Both the position numbers and the translations under genes were made by a program. This document shows, piece by piece, positions 22,360-31,163 of a stretch of DNA of 64,000 nt (positions are counted from its first letter, which is position 1; the number at the start of each line of letters is the position of its first letter). The stretch is from Paracoccus sp. (in: a-proteobacteria). GTDB lineage: Bacteria; Pseudomonadota; Alphaproteobacteria; Rhodobacterales; Rhodobacteraceae. The notes beneath the pieces are model-generated. The model searched no databases and was not told the origin of the DNA. It worked only from the letters and a program-made list of their open reading frames with translations. The stretch is from contig NZ_JAUNTN010000013.1 in NCBI RefSeq assembly GCF_030538695.1, positions 1 through 64,000 on the forward strand, given 5' to 3'.

Positions 22360-23390
22360 GCAAAACCAATCCGGGCCGCTTTTTCGAGGATTACCGCATC
22401 GGTCAGGTGATCCGCCATGCCGTGCCGCGCACCGTGGCCGAGGGCGAACGCGCACTGTATCATGCGCTGTATCCGGCACGGCATGCGCTCTATTCCAGCG
22501 ACGAATTCGCCGCTGATTGCGGGCTGGACGGCAGCCCGATGGACGATCTGATCGCCTTCCATATCGTGTTCGGCAAGACCGTGCCGGATGTCAGCCTGAA
22601 CGCGGTGGCGAACCTTGGCTATGCGCAGGGGCGCTGGCTGGCCCCGGTCTGGCCGGGCGATACGCTGCGGTCCGAATCCGAAGTGATCGGGCTGAAACAG
22701 AACAGCAACGGCAAATCCGGGGTGGTTTATGTGCGCACCCGCGGGCTGAACCAGACCGGCGATGTCGTGCTGGAATATGTGCGCTGGGTCATGGTGCGCA
22801 AACGCGATGAGGCCGCGCCTGCGCCGGAAACCGTGGTGCCGGATCTGCCCGCCGTGGTGGATGCGGCCGATCTGATCGTTCCCGAGGGGCTGAACTTCTT
22901 GGGCTATGACTTTGATCTGGCGGGCGAACCGCATCGCTGGGGCGATTACGCGATCGGAGAAAAGATCGACCATGTGGACGGCGTGACCATCGAGGAAGCC
23001 GAGCATATGCTGGCCACGCGCCTGTGGCAGAACACCGCCAAGGTGCATTTCGACGCCACCAACCGCGAGGACGGGCTGCGGCTGATCTATGGCGGCCATA
23101 TTATCAGCATGGCGCGGGCCTTGTCCTTCAACGGGCTGGCGAATGCGCAGATGATCGTGGCGCTGAACGGCGGCGCCCATGCCAATCCCTGTTTCGCTGG
23201 TGATACCGTGCGGGCGTGGTCCGAGGTGCTGGACAAGGCCGAAACCGATGCGCCTGGCGTCGGTGCGATCCGGCTGCGGCTGGTGGCGACCAAGGGCGAC
23301 AGCGGCGCGTTCCCCCTGCGCGGTCAGGATGGCAAATACGCGCCCGATGTGCTGCTGGATCTGGACTACTGGGCCTTGATGCCGGTCTGA
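22356..23390 (+). CDS. mch: Mesaconyl-CoA hydratase (MaoC family)
   Basis: This 344-residue double hot-dog hydratase adds water to mesaconyl-C1-CoA to give beta-methylmalyl-CoA in the ethylmalonyl-CoA pathway. It opens MSKTNPGRFFEDYRIGQVI, very close to the characterised Rhodobacter enzyme, and keeps FHIVFGKTVPDVSLNAVANLG in the first domain and HIISMARALSFNGL and FAGDTVRAWSEV in the second. It ends the operon mcl2-nnrU-like-DUF1737-mch. A dispersed terminator-like repeat starts directly after the stop codon. Confidence 0.92.
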   Translation: MSKTNPGRFFEDYRIGQVIRHAVPRTVAEGERALYHALYPARHALYSSDEFAADCGLDGSPMDDLIAFHIVFGKTVPDVSLNAVANLGYAQGRWLAPVWPGDTLRSESEVIGLKQNSNGKSGVVYVRTRGLNQTGDVVLEYVRWVMVRKRDEAAPAPETVVPDLPAVVDAADLIVPEGLNFLGYDFDLAGEPHRWGDYAIGEKIDHVDGVTIEEAEHMLATRLWQNTAKVHFDATNREDGLRLIYGGHIISMARALSFNGLANAQMIVALNGGAHANPCFAGDTVRAWSEVLDKAETDAPGVGAIRLRLVATKGDSGAFPLRGQDGKYAPDVLLDLDYWALMPV

Positions 23391-23391
23391 T

Positions 23392-23440
23392 CTTTCTTCT
23401 TCACGGAAATATCCCGGGGGTGCGGGGGCAGCGCCCCCGC
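23392..23440 (+). repeat. Dispersed terminator-like repeat, copy 2
   Basis: CTTTCTTCTTCA, then AAATATCCCGGGGG, and a perfect hairpin GCGGGGGC/GCCCCCGC begin one base after the mch stop. The head and core match the copies at 8851-8903 (opposite strand) and 29103-29154. Confidence 0.75.
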
Positions 23441-23486
23441 ATTGTTTGTGACTCTTTTCCTCATAAAAAACTGTTGCCCGCTAATC

Positions 23487-23514
23487 GTGATCACAAGTCT
23501 GACCATGTGATCAC
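23487..23514. promoter_or_regulatory. Paired GTGATCAC palindromes upstream of sdhC
   Basis: Two GTGATCAC palindromes (23487-23494 and 23507-23514), each followed by AA, lie 20 bases apart in the sdh promoter region, about 160-187 bases before sdhC. An AT-rich stretch with TAGATAAAAT follows and may hold the promoter -10 region. The same motif pair precedes sucC. Confidence 0.7.
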
Positions 23515-23673
23515 AAATCCTGAAAAATAGATAAAATTCACAGCAATTGATTGCTGAACCCGTGACAAGCCCGTGAAAATGGTGCAAGTCAGAACGCAAA
23601 TCCAGCCAGCCCGCCGCGCCAGCTTTCACGATAGCCAAGCGGTCTGGGCCACGATCCGAAGGGAGAGAGCCTT

Positions 23674-24066
23674 ATGGCTGACGTGAATCGCGGCAATCGT
23701 CCGCTGTCACCGCATCTTCAAGTCTATCGGCTGCCGCTGACGGCCATCACCTCGATTCTGACCCGCGCCACCGGCCATGCTTTGCTGGCGGGCGTGGTTC
23801 TGTTCGTGTGGTGGCTGGTGGCGGCTGCAACGTCCGACCGGGCTTTCGCCTGTGCCGATGCTGTCGTGCATAGCTGGTTCGGCTTTCTGGTGATCTGGGG
23901 CTCGGTCTGGTCGCTGTGGTATCACTTTGCCGCCGGCATCCGCCACCTGATCTATGATGCGGGGCACGGGCTGGAGATCGACACGGCGCATAAAATGGCC
24001 ATCGGCGTTATCGCGGCTTCGGTCGTGCTGACCCTGCTGACCATGATTTTCTATTATTTCGGCTGA
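23674..24066 (+). CDS. sdhC: Succinate dehydrogenase cytochrome b556 subunit
   Basis: This 130-residue membrane anchor has three transmembrane helices. NRPLSPHLQVYRLPLTAITSILTRATGH contains the conserved quinone-site and proximal motif (RPLSPHLQVY). A heme-ligand His lies in the second helix region (VHSWFG or YHFAAGIRHL). It binds heme b and ubiquinone together with SdhD and anchors SdhAB to the inner membrane. GGGAGAG lies upstream of the ATG. It is the first gene of the sdh operon. Confidence 0.95.
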   Translation: MADVNRGNRPLSPHLQVYRLPLTAITSILTRATGHALLAGVVLFVWWLVAAATSDRAFACADAVVHSWFGFLVIWGSVWSLWYHFAAGIRHLIYDAGHGLEIDTAHKMAIGVIAASVVLTLLTMIFYYFG

Positions 24067-24079
24067 GGGAGAGGGCAAG

Positions 24080-24466
24080 ATGCGTTACATCACCCCGCGC
24101 AAGGCTGCTTCGGGACTGGGCGCGTCCCATACCGGGACCGAACATCACTGGTTTATGACCGTCAGCGCCGTGGCGCTGGCGATCCTGACCCCGGCTTTTC
24201 TGCTGGTTGCGGGCCGTGCCATCGCGCTGCCGCGCCCGGAAGTGCTGCTGTATTTCTCGAAACCTTACCCGGCCATCGTGACCGGGCTGTTTCTGGCCGT
24301 TGGCATGATCCATTTCATGCGCGGCACGCGAATCATGATCGACGACTATTTCCGCGGCACCGCCCGCAAGGTCGGCCTGATCGTCGCGGATATTTTCGGG
24401 TGGGCGCTGATCGCCTGCGGTCTTTTTGCGCTGGCGCGGATGTCGCTGGCCACGGTTCTGGTCTGA
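24080..24466 (+). CDS. sdhD: Succinate dehydrogenase membrane anchor subunit
   Basis: This 128-residue protein has three hydrophobic helices. The opening [25 protein letters not shown] is typical of alphaproteobacterial SdhD, and the second helix contains the heme-ligand candidate in [16 protein letters not shown]. It completes the b-type cytochrome anchor with SdhC. The gene lies 13 bases after sdhC and 7 bases before sdhA. Confidence 0.93.
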   Translation: MRYITPRKAASGLGASHTGTEHHWFMTVSAVALAILTPAFLLVAGRAIALPRPEVLLYFSKPYPAIVTGLFLAVGMIHFMRGTRIMIDDYFRGTARKVGLIVADIFGWALIACGLFALARMSLATVLV

Positions 24467-24473
24467 GGGCGTC

Positions 24474-26276
24474 ATGGCTGATTACGATTACACAACGCAT
24501 GATTATGATGTGGTCGTTGTGGGCGCTGGTGGCTCTGGCCTGCGGGCGACGCTGGGTATGGCCGAGCAAGGGCTGCGCACGGCCTGCGTGACCAAGGTTT
24601 TCCCGACCCGTTCCCATACCGTTGCGGCGCAGGGCGGCATTGCTGCCAGCCTTGGCAACATGGGGCCGGACCATTGGCAATGGCATATGTATGACACGGT
24701 GAAGGGCAGCGACTGGCTGGGCGACACCGACGCGATGGAATATCTGGCGCGTGAGGCCCCCAAGGCGGTCTATGAGCTGGAACATTACGGCGTGCCGTTC
24801 AGCCGGACCGAGGAAGGCAAGATCTATCAGCGCCCCTTCGGCGGCCACACGACCGAGTTTGGCGAAGGCCCCCCGGTGCAGCGCACCTGCGCCGCTGCCG
24901 ACCGCACCGGCCACGCGATCCTGCACACGCTCTATGGTCAGTCGCTGAAGAACAATGCTGAGTTCTTCATCGAATATTTCGCGCTGGACCTGATCGTTAC
25001 CGACGGCAAATGCACTGGCGTTGTCTGCTGGAAACTGGACGACGGCACGATTCATGTGTTCAACGCGAAAATGGTGGTGCTGGCGACCGGCGGTTATGGC
25101 CGCGCCTATTTCAGCGCGACCTCGGCCCATACCTGCACTGGCGACGGTGGCGGCATGGTCGCCCGCGCCGGTCTGCCGCTGCAAGATATGGAGTTCGTGC
25201 AGTTCCACCCGACCGGGATTTATGGCTCGGGCTGCCTGATTACCGAAGGCGCACGGGGCGAGGGCGGCTATCTGACCAACAGCGAGGGCGAGCGGTTCAT
25301 GGAACGCTATGCGCCGACCTATAAGGATCTGGCCAGCCGCGATGTGGTCTCGCGCTGCATCACCATCGAGATCCGCGAAGGCCGTGGCGTCGGTCCTGAC
25401 AAGGATCACATGTTCCTGAACCTGCAACACCTGCCGCCCGAGGCGCTGGCAGAACGTCTGCCGGGGATCAGCGAATCGGCCAAGATTTTCGCAGGCGTCG
25501 ATGTGACCAAGGAACCGATCCCGATTTTGCCGACGGTGCATTACAACATGGGTGGCATCCCCACGAACTATTGGGGCGAAGTCCTTGATCCGACGGATGA
25601 AAACCCGGACCGTATCTTCCCTGGCCTGATGGCTGTGGGCGAGGCTGGCTGTGCTTCGGTTCATGGTGCGAACAGGCTTGGCTCGAACTCGCTGATTGAC
25701 CTTGTGGTGTTCGGTCGCGCCGCTGCGATCCGCGCTGGCGAGGTCGTCGAGGCTGACACCCCGGTGCCGGCGACGAATACGGCTGCGGTGGCGAAGATCC
25801 TCGACCGTTTCGACAGCATCCGCAACGCCAGCGGCGGCACGCCGGTCGCGGAACTGCGGCTGGAAATGCAGCGCACCATGCAGGCCGATGCGGCGGTGTT
25901 CCGCACCGACAAGACGCTGGCTGAGGGCGTGGACAAGATGAAATCTATCGCCGCCAAGCTGGACGATCTGCACGTCACCGATCGCGGTCTGATCTGGAAC
26001 ACCGATCTGATGGAAGCGCTGGAGCTGACCAACCTGATGCCCAACGCCATGGCCACCATCGTTGCCGCCGAGGCGCGCAAGGAAAGCCGCGGCGCCCATG
26101 CGCATGAGGACTGGCCCGAGCGGGATGATGCCAATTGGCGCAAGCACTCTCTTGCGAAGGTCGATGGCCCGGATGTTAAACTGTATTACCGGCCCGTTCA
26201 CCTTGATCCGCTGACCAGCACCGAGGAAGGCGGGATCGAGCTGAAAAAGATCGCGCCTAAGAAAAGGGTTTACTGA
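24474..26276 (+). CDS. sdhA: Succinate dehydrogenase flavoprotein subunit
   Basis: The 600-residue catalytic subunit oxidises succinate to fumarate with covalently bound FAD. The dinucleotide fold GAGGSG is at residues 17-22, and the FAD-linking His48 lies in [11 protein letters not shown]. The substrate and proton-transfer region includes [22 protein letters not shown] and the C-terminal capping domain ends in a Lys-rich tail. The ATG at 24474 begins [14 protein letters not shown]; the frame continues upstream into sdhD without family similarity. Its TGA overlaps the ATG of the next gene (TGATG). Confidence 0.98.
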   Translation: MADYDYTTHDYDVVVVGAGGSGLRATLGMAEQGLRTACVTKVFPTRSHTVAAQGGIAASLGNMGPDHWQWHMYDTVKGSDWLGDTDAMEYLAREAPKAVYELEHYGVPFSRTEEGKIYQRPFGGHTTEFGEGPPVQRTCAAADRTGHAILHTLYGQSLKNNAEFFIEYFALDLIVTDGKCTGVVCWKLDDGTIHVFNAKMVVLATGGYGRAYFSATSAHTCTGDGGGMVARAGLPLQDMEFVQFHPTGIYGSGCLITEGARGEGGYLTNSEGERFMERYAPTYKDLASRDVVSRCITIEIREGRGVGPDKDHMFLNLQHLPPEALAERLPGISESAKIFAGVDVTKEPIPILPTVHYNMGGIPTNYWGEVLDPTDENPDRIFPGLMAVGEAGCASVHGANRLGSNSLIDLVVFGRAAAIRAGEVVEADTPVPATNTAAVAKILDRFDSIRNASGGTPVAELRLEMQRTMQADAAVFRTDKTLAEGVDKMKSIAAKLDDLHVTDRGLIWNTDLMEALELTNLMPNAMATIVAAEARKESRGAHAHEDWPERDDANWRKHSLAKVDGPDVKLYYRPVHLDPLTSTEEGGIELKKIAPKKRVY

Positions 26277-26629
26277 TGCGTCTTTCCTTGATTGCGGCAG
26301 CCGCCGCCATGACTGCGCTGTCAGGCTGTGTTGTTCCCGTTGCGACCACCACACCGACTGCGCCCACGCCGACCGCTACGCCCGCAACCGGGCTGACGGC
26401 GGCGGCTCGCGCCACCGCGCGCAATGTTATCAACACCGAAATGGCTGCGCGCCTGCCCGGTGTGAACACGCAGCCCTATACGGATTGCGTGGTGTCCAAT
26501 GCCTCGCTGGCGGAACTGGCCGATCTGGCCGGGCTGCAAGGCAAGGCAGGGGCCGCCGATGCGGTGGCCGGTATCGTCAAGCGCCCGGCGACGACCCAGT
26601 GCATCGCACGGGTTGCGGCGACCGCCTGA
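26276..26629 (+). CDS. Small lipoprotein between sdhA and sdhB (first)
   Basis: This 117-residue protein has a lipoprotein signal ending LSGC, a Thr/Pro/Ala-rich linker, and a short Ala-rich domain with two further cysteines (DCVVSN and QCIARV) that could form a disulfide. It overlaps sdhA as TGATG at the start and the next lipoprotein as TGATG at the end, so expression is tightly coupled to succinate dehydrogenase. I do not recognise a family. Exported lipoproteins are not known parts of complex II. Confidence 0.8.
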   Translation: MRLSLIAAAAAMTALSGCVVPVATTTPTAPTPTATPATGLTAAARATARNVINTEMAARLPGVNTQPYTDCVVSNASLAELADLAGLQGKAGAADAVAGIVKRPATTQCIARVAATA

Positions 26630-26940
26630 TGCGCAGGCTTGCGCCCTTGGCCCTGATCGGGGCGCTGGCCGTTACGGCCTGCGGCCCGGTCACGGTGGAA
26701 CAGGCCGAACGGTCCTGTCTGGATGATGCGCGCAGTGCCAAAGGCCCGCGCGGATCGGTCGCCATTGGCGCAGGTGGCAGCCGCCACGGGATTTCCCCTT
26801 ACGGACGGGTCGAGATGTCCGTCTCGTCCGATTACATCTTTGGCCGCGATCCGGCCGAGGTGTTTACCAATTGCGTGATGCGCCGTTCGGGGCAGATGCC
26901 CACACGGTCGCTTGCCGACCAGCCGGGTTGGAAAGGATAG
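26629..26940 (+). CDS. Small lipoprotein between sdhA and sdhB (second)
   Basis: This 103-residue protein has a lipobox VTAC (Cys18) and a conserved-looking small domain with cysteines in RSCLDDAR and TNCVMRRSGQMP and a central SVAIGAGGSRHG. It begins TGATG-coupled to the preceding lipoprotein and ends four bases before sdhB. The pair may share an envelope role or simply hitchhike on the operon. Family not recognised; the two lipoproteins do not resemble each other closely. Confidence 0.78.
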   Translation: MRRLAPLALIGALAVTACGPVTVEQAERSCLDDARSAKGPRGSVAIGAGGSRHGISPYGRVEMSVSSDYIFGRDPAEVFTNCVMRRSGQMPTRSLADQPGWKG

Positions 26941-26943
26941 ATC

Positions 26944-27723
26944 ATGGTTCAACTCACCCTTCCGAAGAACAGCCAGATCCGGGTCGGCAAGACCTGGCCC
27001 AAGCCCGAAGGGGCAACCAATATCAAGACGTTCAAGATCTATCGCTATGATCCGGCGACGGGCGAGAATCCGCGTCTGGACACTTATTTCGTCGATCTGG
27101 ACAAATGCGGCCCGATGATTCTGGACGCGCTCATCAAGATCAAGAACGAGATCGACCCCACGCTGTCCTTCCGCCGCTCCTGCCGCGAAGGGATCTGTGG
27201 TTCCTGCGCCATGAATATCGACGGTGGCAACCATCTGGCATGTATCTATGGCATCGACGAAGTGGCGGGGGATGTGAAAATCTATCCGCTGCCGCATATG
27301 GCGGTGGTCAAGGATCTGGTGCCGGACCTGACGCATTTCTATGCGCAGCACGCCAGCGTGAACCCCTATCTGATCACCAAATCTCCGACGCCGAACAAGG
27401 AATGGCGCCAGTCGATCGAGGATCGCAAAAAGCTGGACGGCTTGTATGAGTGCATTCTTTGCGCTTCCTGCTCGACCTCTTGCCCGTCCTATTGGTGGAA
27501 CGGCGATAAGTATCTTGGCCCGGCCGCGCTGCTGCACGCCTATCGCTGGATCATTGACAGTCGTGATGAGGCCACGGGCGAGCGTCTGGACGATCTGGAA
27601 GATCCGTTCAAACTGTATCGTTGCCATACGATTATGAACTGCACCAACACTTGCCCCAAAGGGCTGAACCCAGCCAAGGCAATTGCCTCGATCAAGCATA
27701 TGATGGTGGAACGGATCGTCTGA
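26944..27723 (+). CDS. sdhB: Succinate dehydrogenase iron-sulfur subunit
   Basis: This 259-residue protein carries the electron path from FAD to quinone. The 2Fe-2S ligands are C80, C85, C88 and C100 (CREGICGSC...LAC). The 4Fe-4S ligands are in [16 protein letters not shown] and the 3Fe-4S ligands in [17 protein letters not shown]. The Trp near the quinone pocket is present in SYWWNG. It is the last gene of the operon, with a strong terminator directly behind it. Confidence 0.98.
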   Translation: MVQLTLPKNSQIRVGKTWPKPEGATNIKTFKIYRYDPATGENPRLDTYFVDLDKCGPMILDALIKIKNEIDPTLSFRRSCREGICGSCAMNIDGGNHLACIYGIDEVAGDVKIYPLPHMAVVKDLVPDLTHFYAQHASVNPYLITKSPTPNKEWRQSIEDRKKLDGLYECILCASCSTSCPSYWWNGDKYLGPAALLHAYRWIIDSRDEATGERLDDLEDPFKLYRCHTIMNCTNTCPKGLNPAKAIASIKHMMVERIV

Positions 27724-27742
27724 TCTGTTTGACATTCTCTGC

Positions 27743-27770
27743 ACGGCGCGGGATGATCCGCGCCGTTTTC
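27743..27770 (+). terminator. Intrinsic terminator of the sdh operon
   Basis: ACGGCGCGG, loop GATGAT, and CCGCGCCGT are followed by TTT. It lies 20 bases past the sdhB stop. Confidence 0.87.
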
Positions 27771-27867
27771 ATTTGCAGACCGGCTATGCCACAATAGCAA
27801 TACTGCTTCTGGACAACCTGCGCTAAATACCACGCCGAGGGAGGCGATTCGAACAAGGATTCGCCCA

Positions 27868-28002
27868 ATGACGAACGACATTCAAAAGGCCAAAGCCGCT
27901 GAGAAAGCCCGCCGCGCCCGCGCCGTGCTTGAACAGATGTATGGCTATTACGACTATGAGGCCCCGGTCGCTGCGCGTGACGAGGTGCCTTACGCGGCCT
28001 GA
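27868..28002 (+). CDS. Small charged protein, 44 residues
   Basis: The open frame encodes MTNDIQKAKAAEKARRARAV, then a Tyr-rich centre (YGYYDY) and an acidic tail. The N-terminal half is a strongly basic amphipathic helix. GC at third positions is high, as in neighbouring genes. It lies between the sdh terminator and the DUF1989 gene, with no clear Shine-Dalgarno. I do not recognise a family; the helix and charge pattern make a DNA- or RNA-binding role conceivable. Confidence 0.55.
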   Translation: MTNDIQKAKAAEKARRARAVLEQMYGYYDYEAPVAARDEVPYAA

Positions 28003-28055
28003 TTGGGCCGTTCATTTATGTTGACGGGGCAGGGCAGGCGGCGCAACATGCGCCC

Positions 28056-28895
28056 ATGTCCAGTGCCGTCACCCGTATTCCTGCTGATGCCGCCGCCCGT
28101 CGGGCGTCGCGGGTCGTGCTGACCTATGATCCGGCAACGCTGCCGCCGCCTGATCTTCCCATTCTGGATGTTGCGCGGCAAGCGGCCGAAAAGACGGCTG
28201 AAATCGTCGTTCCGGCACGGGAAGGTCGCTGTTTCGACGTGCCGCAGGGCAGCTTCTTTCGGATCACCTGCATTGACGGTCCGCAGGTAGGGGATCTGAA
28301 CCTCTGGTCCGCTGCCGACCCTGCCGAGCATTTCTTTTCTGGTAAGACCCGCGCCATTCACGGCACCCATGTCACGGTGGGCGACCGGCTGTGGTCGCGG
28401 CTGCCGTGGCTGCGCCCGATGGCGACGATCACCGCCGACACGCTGCGCTGGTATGGGCGCGATGGTGACGGCGGTGCCGTGCATGACGTCATCGGCACCC
28501 GCTGTGATCCCTATACGCATCGGCTGCTGTCGGGAGGTGATTATCACCACTGCTGCCATTCCAACCTGACCAATGCGCTGGCGGCGCATCTCGGCCTGCC
28601 AGTGCAGGATGCTGAACCGCTGGTCCATGACGTGCTGAATGTCTTTATGCTGACCGGCTTTACCGGGCCACGGATGCGCTATTTTATGAAGGCCAGCCCG
28701 GTTCGCCCCGGCGATTATATCGAGTTTTACGCGGAAATCGACCTGATCGGCGGGCTGTCAGCTTGTCCCGGTGGCGATTGCGGCGACCAGCACAGTTCGG
28801 ATGCGGCGTCCTGCCACCCGCTGCTGGTGGAAATCTTCGCGCCGCCGGCACCGCCACGCGCCGCGCCGGAACCCAGCTCCTACCGCTGGCCATGA
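28056..28895 (+). CDS. DUF1989 / urea carboxylase-associated family protein
   Basis: This 279-residue cytoplasmic protein has the family core GRCFDVPQGSFFRITCIDGPQVGDLNLW, then FFSGKTRAIHGTHVTVGDRLWS, CHSNLTNAL and NVFMLTGF. DUF1989 proteins accompany urea carboxylase and pyrimidine or guanidine catabolism and include zinc-binding members; conserved His and Cys residues (YHHCCHSN) here fit a metal site. No urea carboxylase is nearby, so the substrate is unknown. Its TGA overlaps the next ATG. Confidence 0.85.
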   Translation: MSSAVTRIPADAAARRASRVVLTYDPATLPPPDLPILDVARQAAEKTAEIVVPAREGRCFDVPQGSFFRITCIDGPQVGDLNLWSAADPAEHFFSGKTRAIHGTHVTVGDRLWSRLPWLRPMATITADTLRWYGRDGDGGAVHDVIGTRCDPYTHRLLSGGDYHHCCHSNLTNALAAHLGLPVQDAEPLVHDVLNVFMLTGFTGPRMRYFMKASPVRPGDYIEFYAEIDLIGGLSACPGGDCGDQHSSDAASCHPLLVEIFAPPAPPRAAPEPSSYRWP

Positions 28896-29092
28896 CCGAT
28901 CCCGAAGAACATAAGACGTTGCGCCCGCTGGTGCAGCGTTTCAAGGTGATCTTATGGACGACATGCAAAGACCATATTGAAAGCTATGGCCGCCTGAACG
29001 ACCCTCGCATCTGGCTGTGTGGTCTGCTGGTCGTATCGCTGTTTCTTGGGATTTCGGCCCTGATTATCGAACTTAACCTTTGGCTCAGATAG
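28892..29092 (+). CDS. Small single-pass membrane protein
   Basis: This 66-residue protein has a soluble N-terminal part (LRPLVQRFKVILWTTCKDHIE) and one C-terminal transmembrane helix (LCGLLVVSLFLGISALIIEL). It begins with an ATGA overlap on the DUF1989 gene and is therefore co-translated. No family is recognised. A copy of the dispersed repeat follows its stop codon. Confidence 0.65.
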   Translation: MTDPEEHKTLRPLVQRFKVILWTTCKDHIESYGRLNDPRIWLCGLLVVSLFLGISALIIELNLWLR

Positions 29093-29102
29093 CGGCGGCG
29101 CC

Positions 29103-29154
29103 TTTCTTCTTCACCTAAATATCCCCGCCGGAGGCACCAGCGCCGTCAGGCGCT
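29103..29154 (+). repeat. Dispersed terminator-like repeat, copy 3 (diverged)
   Basis: CTTTCTTCTTCA and AAATATCC match copies 1 and 2, followed by a smaller hairpin (AGCGCC/GGCGCT). It lies 10 bases after the small membrane protein gene and provides the stop codon of the convergent ArsR gene. Confidence 0.65.
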
Positions 29155-29507
29155 AACTCAAGAACGCTTTGGTCGCTTTCTAACTCAACCGCCAGAAATC
29201 GTTCAAAATCATCCAGATCGACCGGATCGAACTGCCCGAAACCTTGCATCCAGACCGAGGCCGCCCGCATCCCGTCCGGGTCCAGCTTGCACCAGTTGAT
29301 ACGGCCCCGGCGCTCTTGTGCGATGAGCCCGGCTGCGGCCAGAACCACCAGATGTTTGGATACTGCGGCAAGGCTGATCCCAAAGGGGGCGGCGACATCG
29401 CTGACGGCCATGTCATCCTCCAGCAGCATGGTCAGGATCGCGCGCCGGGTCGGGTCTGCCAGGGCGGCAAAGATGCGGTCAAGCTGCGCGGACGGGGGAT
29501 TGCTCAT
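29115..29507 (-). CDS. ArsR-family transcriptional regulator
   Basis: This 130-residue winged-helix repressor has QLDRIFAALADPTRRAIL and the recognition helix ISLAAVSKHLVVLAAAGLI, followed by the wing. It has no cysteine pairs for metal sensing, resembling the metal-independent ArsR group that often pairs with an SRPBCC protein; none is adjacent. I chose the ATG at 29507, where the DNA-binding domain begins; the frame is open 20 codons upstream. It is divergent from atpI. Its C-terminus reads into the dispersed repeat. Confidence 0.85.
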   Translation of the reverse strand: MSNPPSAQLDRIFAALADPTRRAILTMLLEDDMAVSDVAAPFGISLAAVSKHLVVLAAAGLIAQERRGRINWCKLDPDGMRAASVWMQGFGQFDPVDLDDFERFLAVELESDQSVLELAPDGAGASGGDI

Positions 29508-29682
29508 GCTGTGGGCCGGAATGGTCAACGAAACGGTTGAATAATGCCCCGTGCTGCTGCCTACCACAAGTCAAAAGCTGATTTTACTATCTCCACATGA
29601 AAACAACAGCTTGGGGTGGCCAATCCATTGCTTGACTCGGGGCTATCCTGACCCTATCACAGCCCGGACCGATAACGCGGGT

Positions 29683-30039
29683 GTGACCTTGGCCGAGACC
29701 AGTGAAACCGACCGCCAGCGCGATGCCGACAGGCTGCGCTCGCTTGAGGAAAAACTGGCGCAGGCCAAACGGGCCGCTGAACCTGCCAAGCCGGTCAAAG
29801 ACTTTCATCAGGCTAATCAGGCCTGGCGGATGGTGACAGAGCTGGTAGCCGGGTTGGGCATTGGGTTGCTGATCGGTTATGGGCTGGACAGATGGCTTGG
29901 CACGATGCCGGTCTTTCTGGTCATCTTCGTTCTGCTTGGCTTTGTGGCCGGGGTCAAAACGATGCTGCGCACCGCCGCAGAAATCGGAAAGACCGCTGAG
30001 GGCAAGGCGCAAGCTGCGGCTCGCAGGGGCTGTGAATAA
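29683..30039 (+). CDS. atpI: ATP synthase assembly protein AtpI/AtpZ-like
   Basis: This 118-residue protein has a charged, coiled N-terminal part and two transmembrane helices (ELVAGLGIGLLIGYGLDRWLG and VFLVIFVLLGFVAGV). It is the usual first gene of the alphaproteobacterial F0 operon and assists assembly of the c-ring. The GTG at 29683 was chosen since homologues begin near TLAETSETDRQ; the frame continues 44 codons upstream without support. The atpB start is 64 bases downstream. Confidence 0.88.
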   Translation: MTLAETSETDRQRDADRLRSLEEKLAQAKRAAEPAKPVKDFHQANQAWRMVTELVAGLGIGLLIGYGLDRWLGTMPVFLVIFVLLGFVAGVKTMLRTAAEIGKTAEGKAQAAARRGCE

Positions 30040-30102
30040 GGTTTCGGGCACTGCCCGGTAAGGATATGGGCGCATCGGCGCCCGGCAGGAAAGGGGCTGA
30101 CA

Positions 30103-30852
30103 GTGGCTGGTGACGCGCATAGCGAAGGTTTGGTCTTTCATCCGATGGATCAGTTTCTGGTCAAGCCGCTGTTCGGGGATGGCCCGGTCAACTGGTGGAC
30201 GCCGACCAATGTGACGCTGTGGATGTTCATTGCACTTGCCGCGATCACCGCGCTGATGGCGCTTGGCACCCGTGGCCGCGCGATCATTCCGGGCCGCGTT
30301 CAGTCCATCGCGGAACTGGCCTATGGTCTGGTTCACAAGATGGTCGAGGATGTCGCGGGCAAGGACGCGCTGCGCTATTTTCCCTATATCATGACGCTGT
30401 TCATGTTCATCGTTTTCTCGAACATACTGGGTCTGCTGCCAAAATCCTTCACCACCACTTCGCATATCGCGGTGACGGCGGTTCTGGCGTTCGGGGTGTT
30501 CATCAGCGTGACGGTGATCGGCTTTGTCAAGAATGGCGCGCATTTCCTTGAGCTGTTCTGGGTCAAGTCTGCGCCGCTGGCCATCCGCCCGGTTCTGGCC
30601 GTGATCGAGGTCATCAGCTATTTCGTGCGTCCGGTCAGCCACTCCATTCGTCTTGCTGGCAACATGACCGCAGGCCACGCCGTTATCAAGGTTTTCGCGG
30701 GTTTTGCCGCCATTGCCGCTGTCGCGCCGGTCTCCATTCTGGCCGTCACCGCCATGTATGGCCTGGAAATCCTCGTCGGCTTTATCCAAGCCTATGTGTT
30801 TACCATCCTGACCTGCGTCTATCTGAAAGACGCGCTGCATCCGTCGCACTAA
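30103..30852 (+). CDS. atpB: ATP synthase F0 subunit a
   Basis: The 249-residue membrane stator subunit forms the proton half-channels. It opens [16 protein letters not shown] and has five to six transmembrane helices. The essential Arg lies in [14 protein letters not shown], and the C-terminal helix ([16 protein letters not shown]) has the conserved Gln. The GTG start at 30103 has AGGAAAGGGG upstream. F1 genes are not in the window, as usual for this group where F0 and F1 operons are separate. Confidence 0.96.
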   Translation: MAGDAHSEGLVFHPMDQFLVKPLFGDGPVNWWTPTNVTLWMFIALAAITALMALGTRGRAIIPGRVQSIAELAYGLVHKMVEDVAGKDALRYFPYIMTLFMFIVFSNILGLLPKSFTTTSHIAVTAVLAFGVFISVTVIGFVKNGAHFLELFWVKSAPLAIRPVLAVIEVISYFVRPVSHSIRLAGNMTAGHAVIKVFAGFAAIAAVAPVSILAVTAMYGLEILVGFIQAYVFTILTCVYLKDALHPSH

Positions 30853-30907
30853 GGCGGCTGCTCGGGATACCTCAATTCACCACTTCCAACCGCAAGGAGA
30901 ATACACC

Positions 30908-31144
30908 ATGGAAGGGAATATCGCTGAACTCGGTCAGTATCTGGGTGCTGGTCTGGCTGCTATCGGTTCCGGCATCGCCGCTGTCGGTGTGGGCAACGTG
31001 GCCTCGAACTTCCTGGCGGGCGCTCTGCGCAATCCGTCGGCTGCCGGCTCGCAAACCGCCACGCTGTTCATCGGCATGGCCTTCGCGGAAGCTCTGGGGA
31101 TCTTCGCGTTCCTCGTCGCGCTTCTGCTGATGTTCGCAGTCTGA
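30908..31144 (+). CDS. atpE: ATP synthase F0 subunit c
   Basis: This 78-residue hairpin of two transmembrane helices forms the proton-driven rotor ring. The Gly-rich first helix is [15 protein letters not shown], the polar loop is ALRNPSA, and the carboxylate Glu lies in [15 protein letters not shown] lies upstream of the ATG. An 11-bp hairpin directly downstream probably stabilises the atpE message so that the ring subunit is made in excess. Confidence 0.97.
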   Translation: MEGNIAELGQYLGAGLAAIGSGIAAVGVGNVASNFLAGALRNPSAAGSQTATLFIGMAFAEALGIFAFLVALLLMFAV

Positions 31145-31163
31145 TCCACCCCATCCTTGCGGC

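Noticed and set aside
24333..26354. 673-codon minus-strand frame opposite sdhA
   Set aside because: Shadow of sdhA; His/Arg/Gln-rich with no conserved features.
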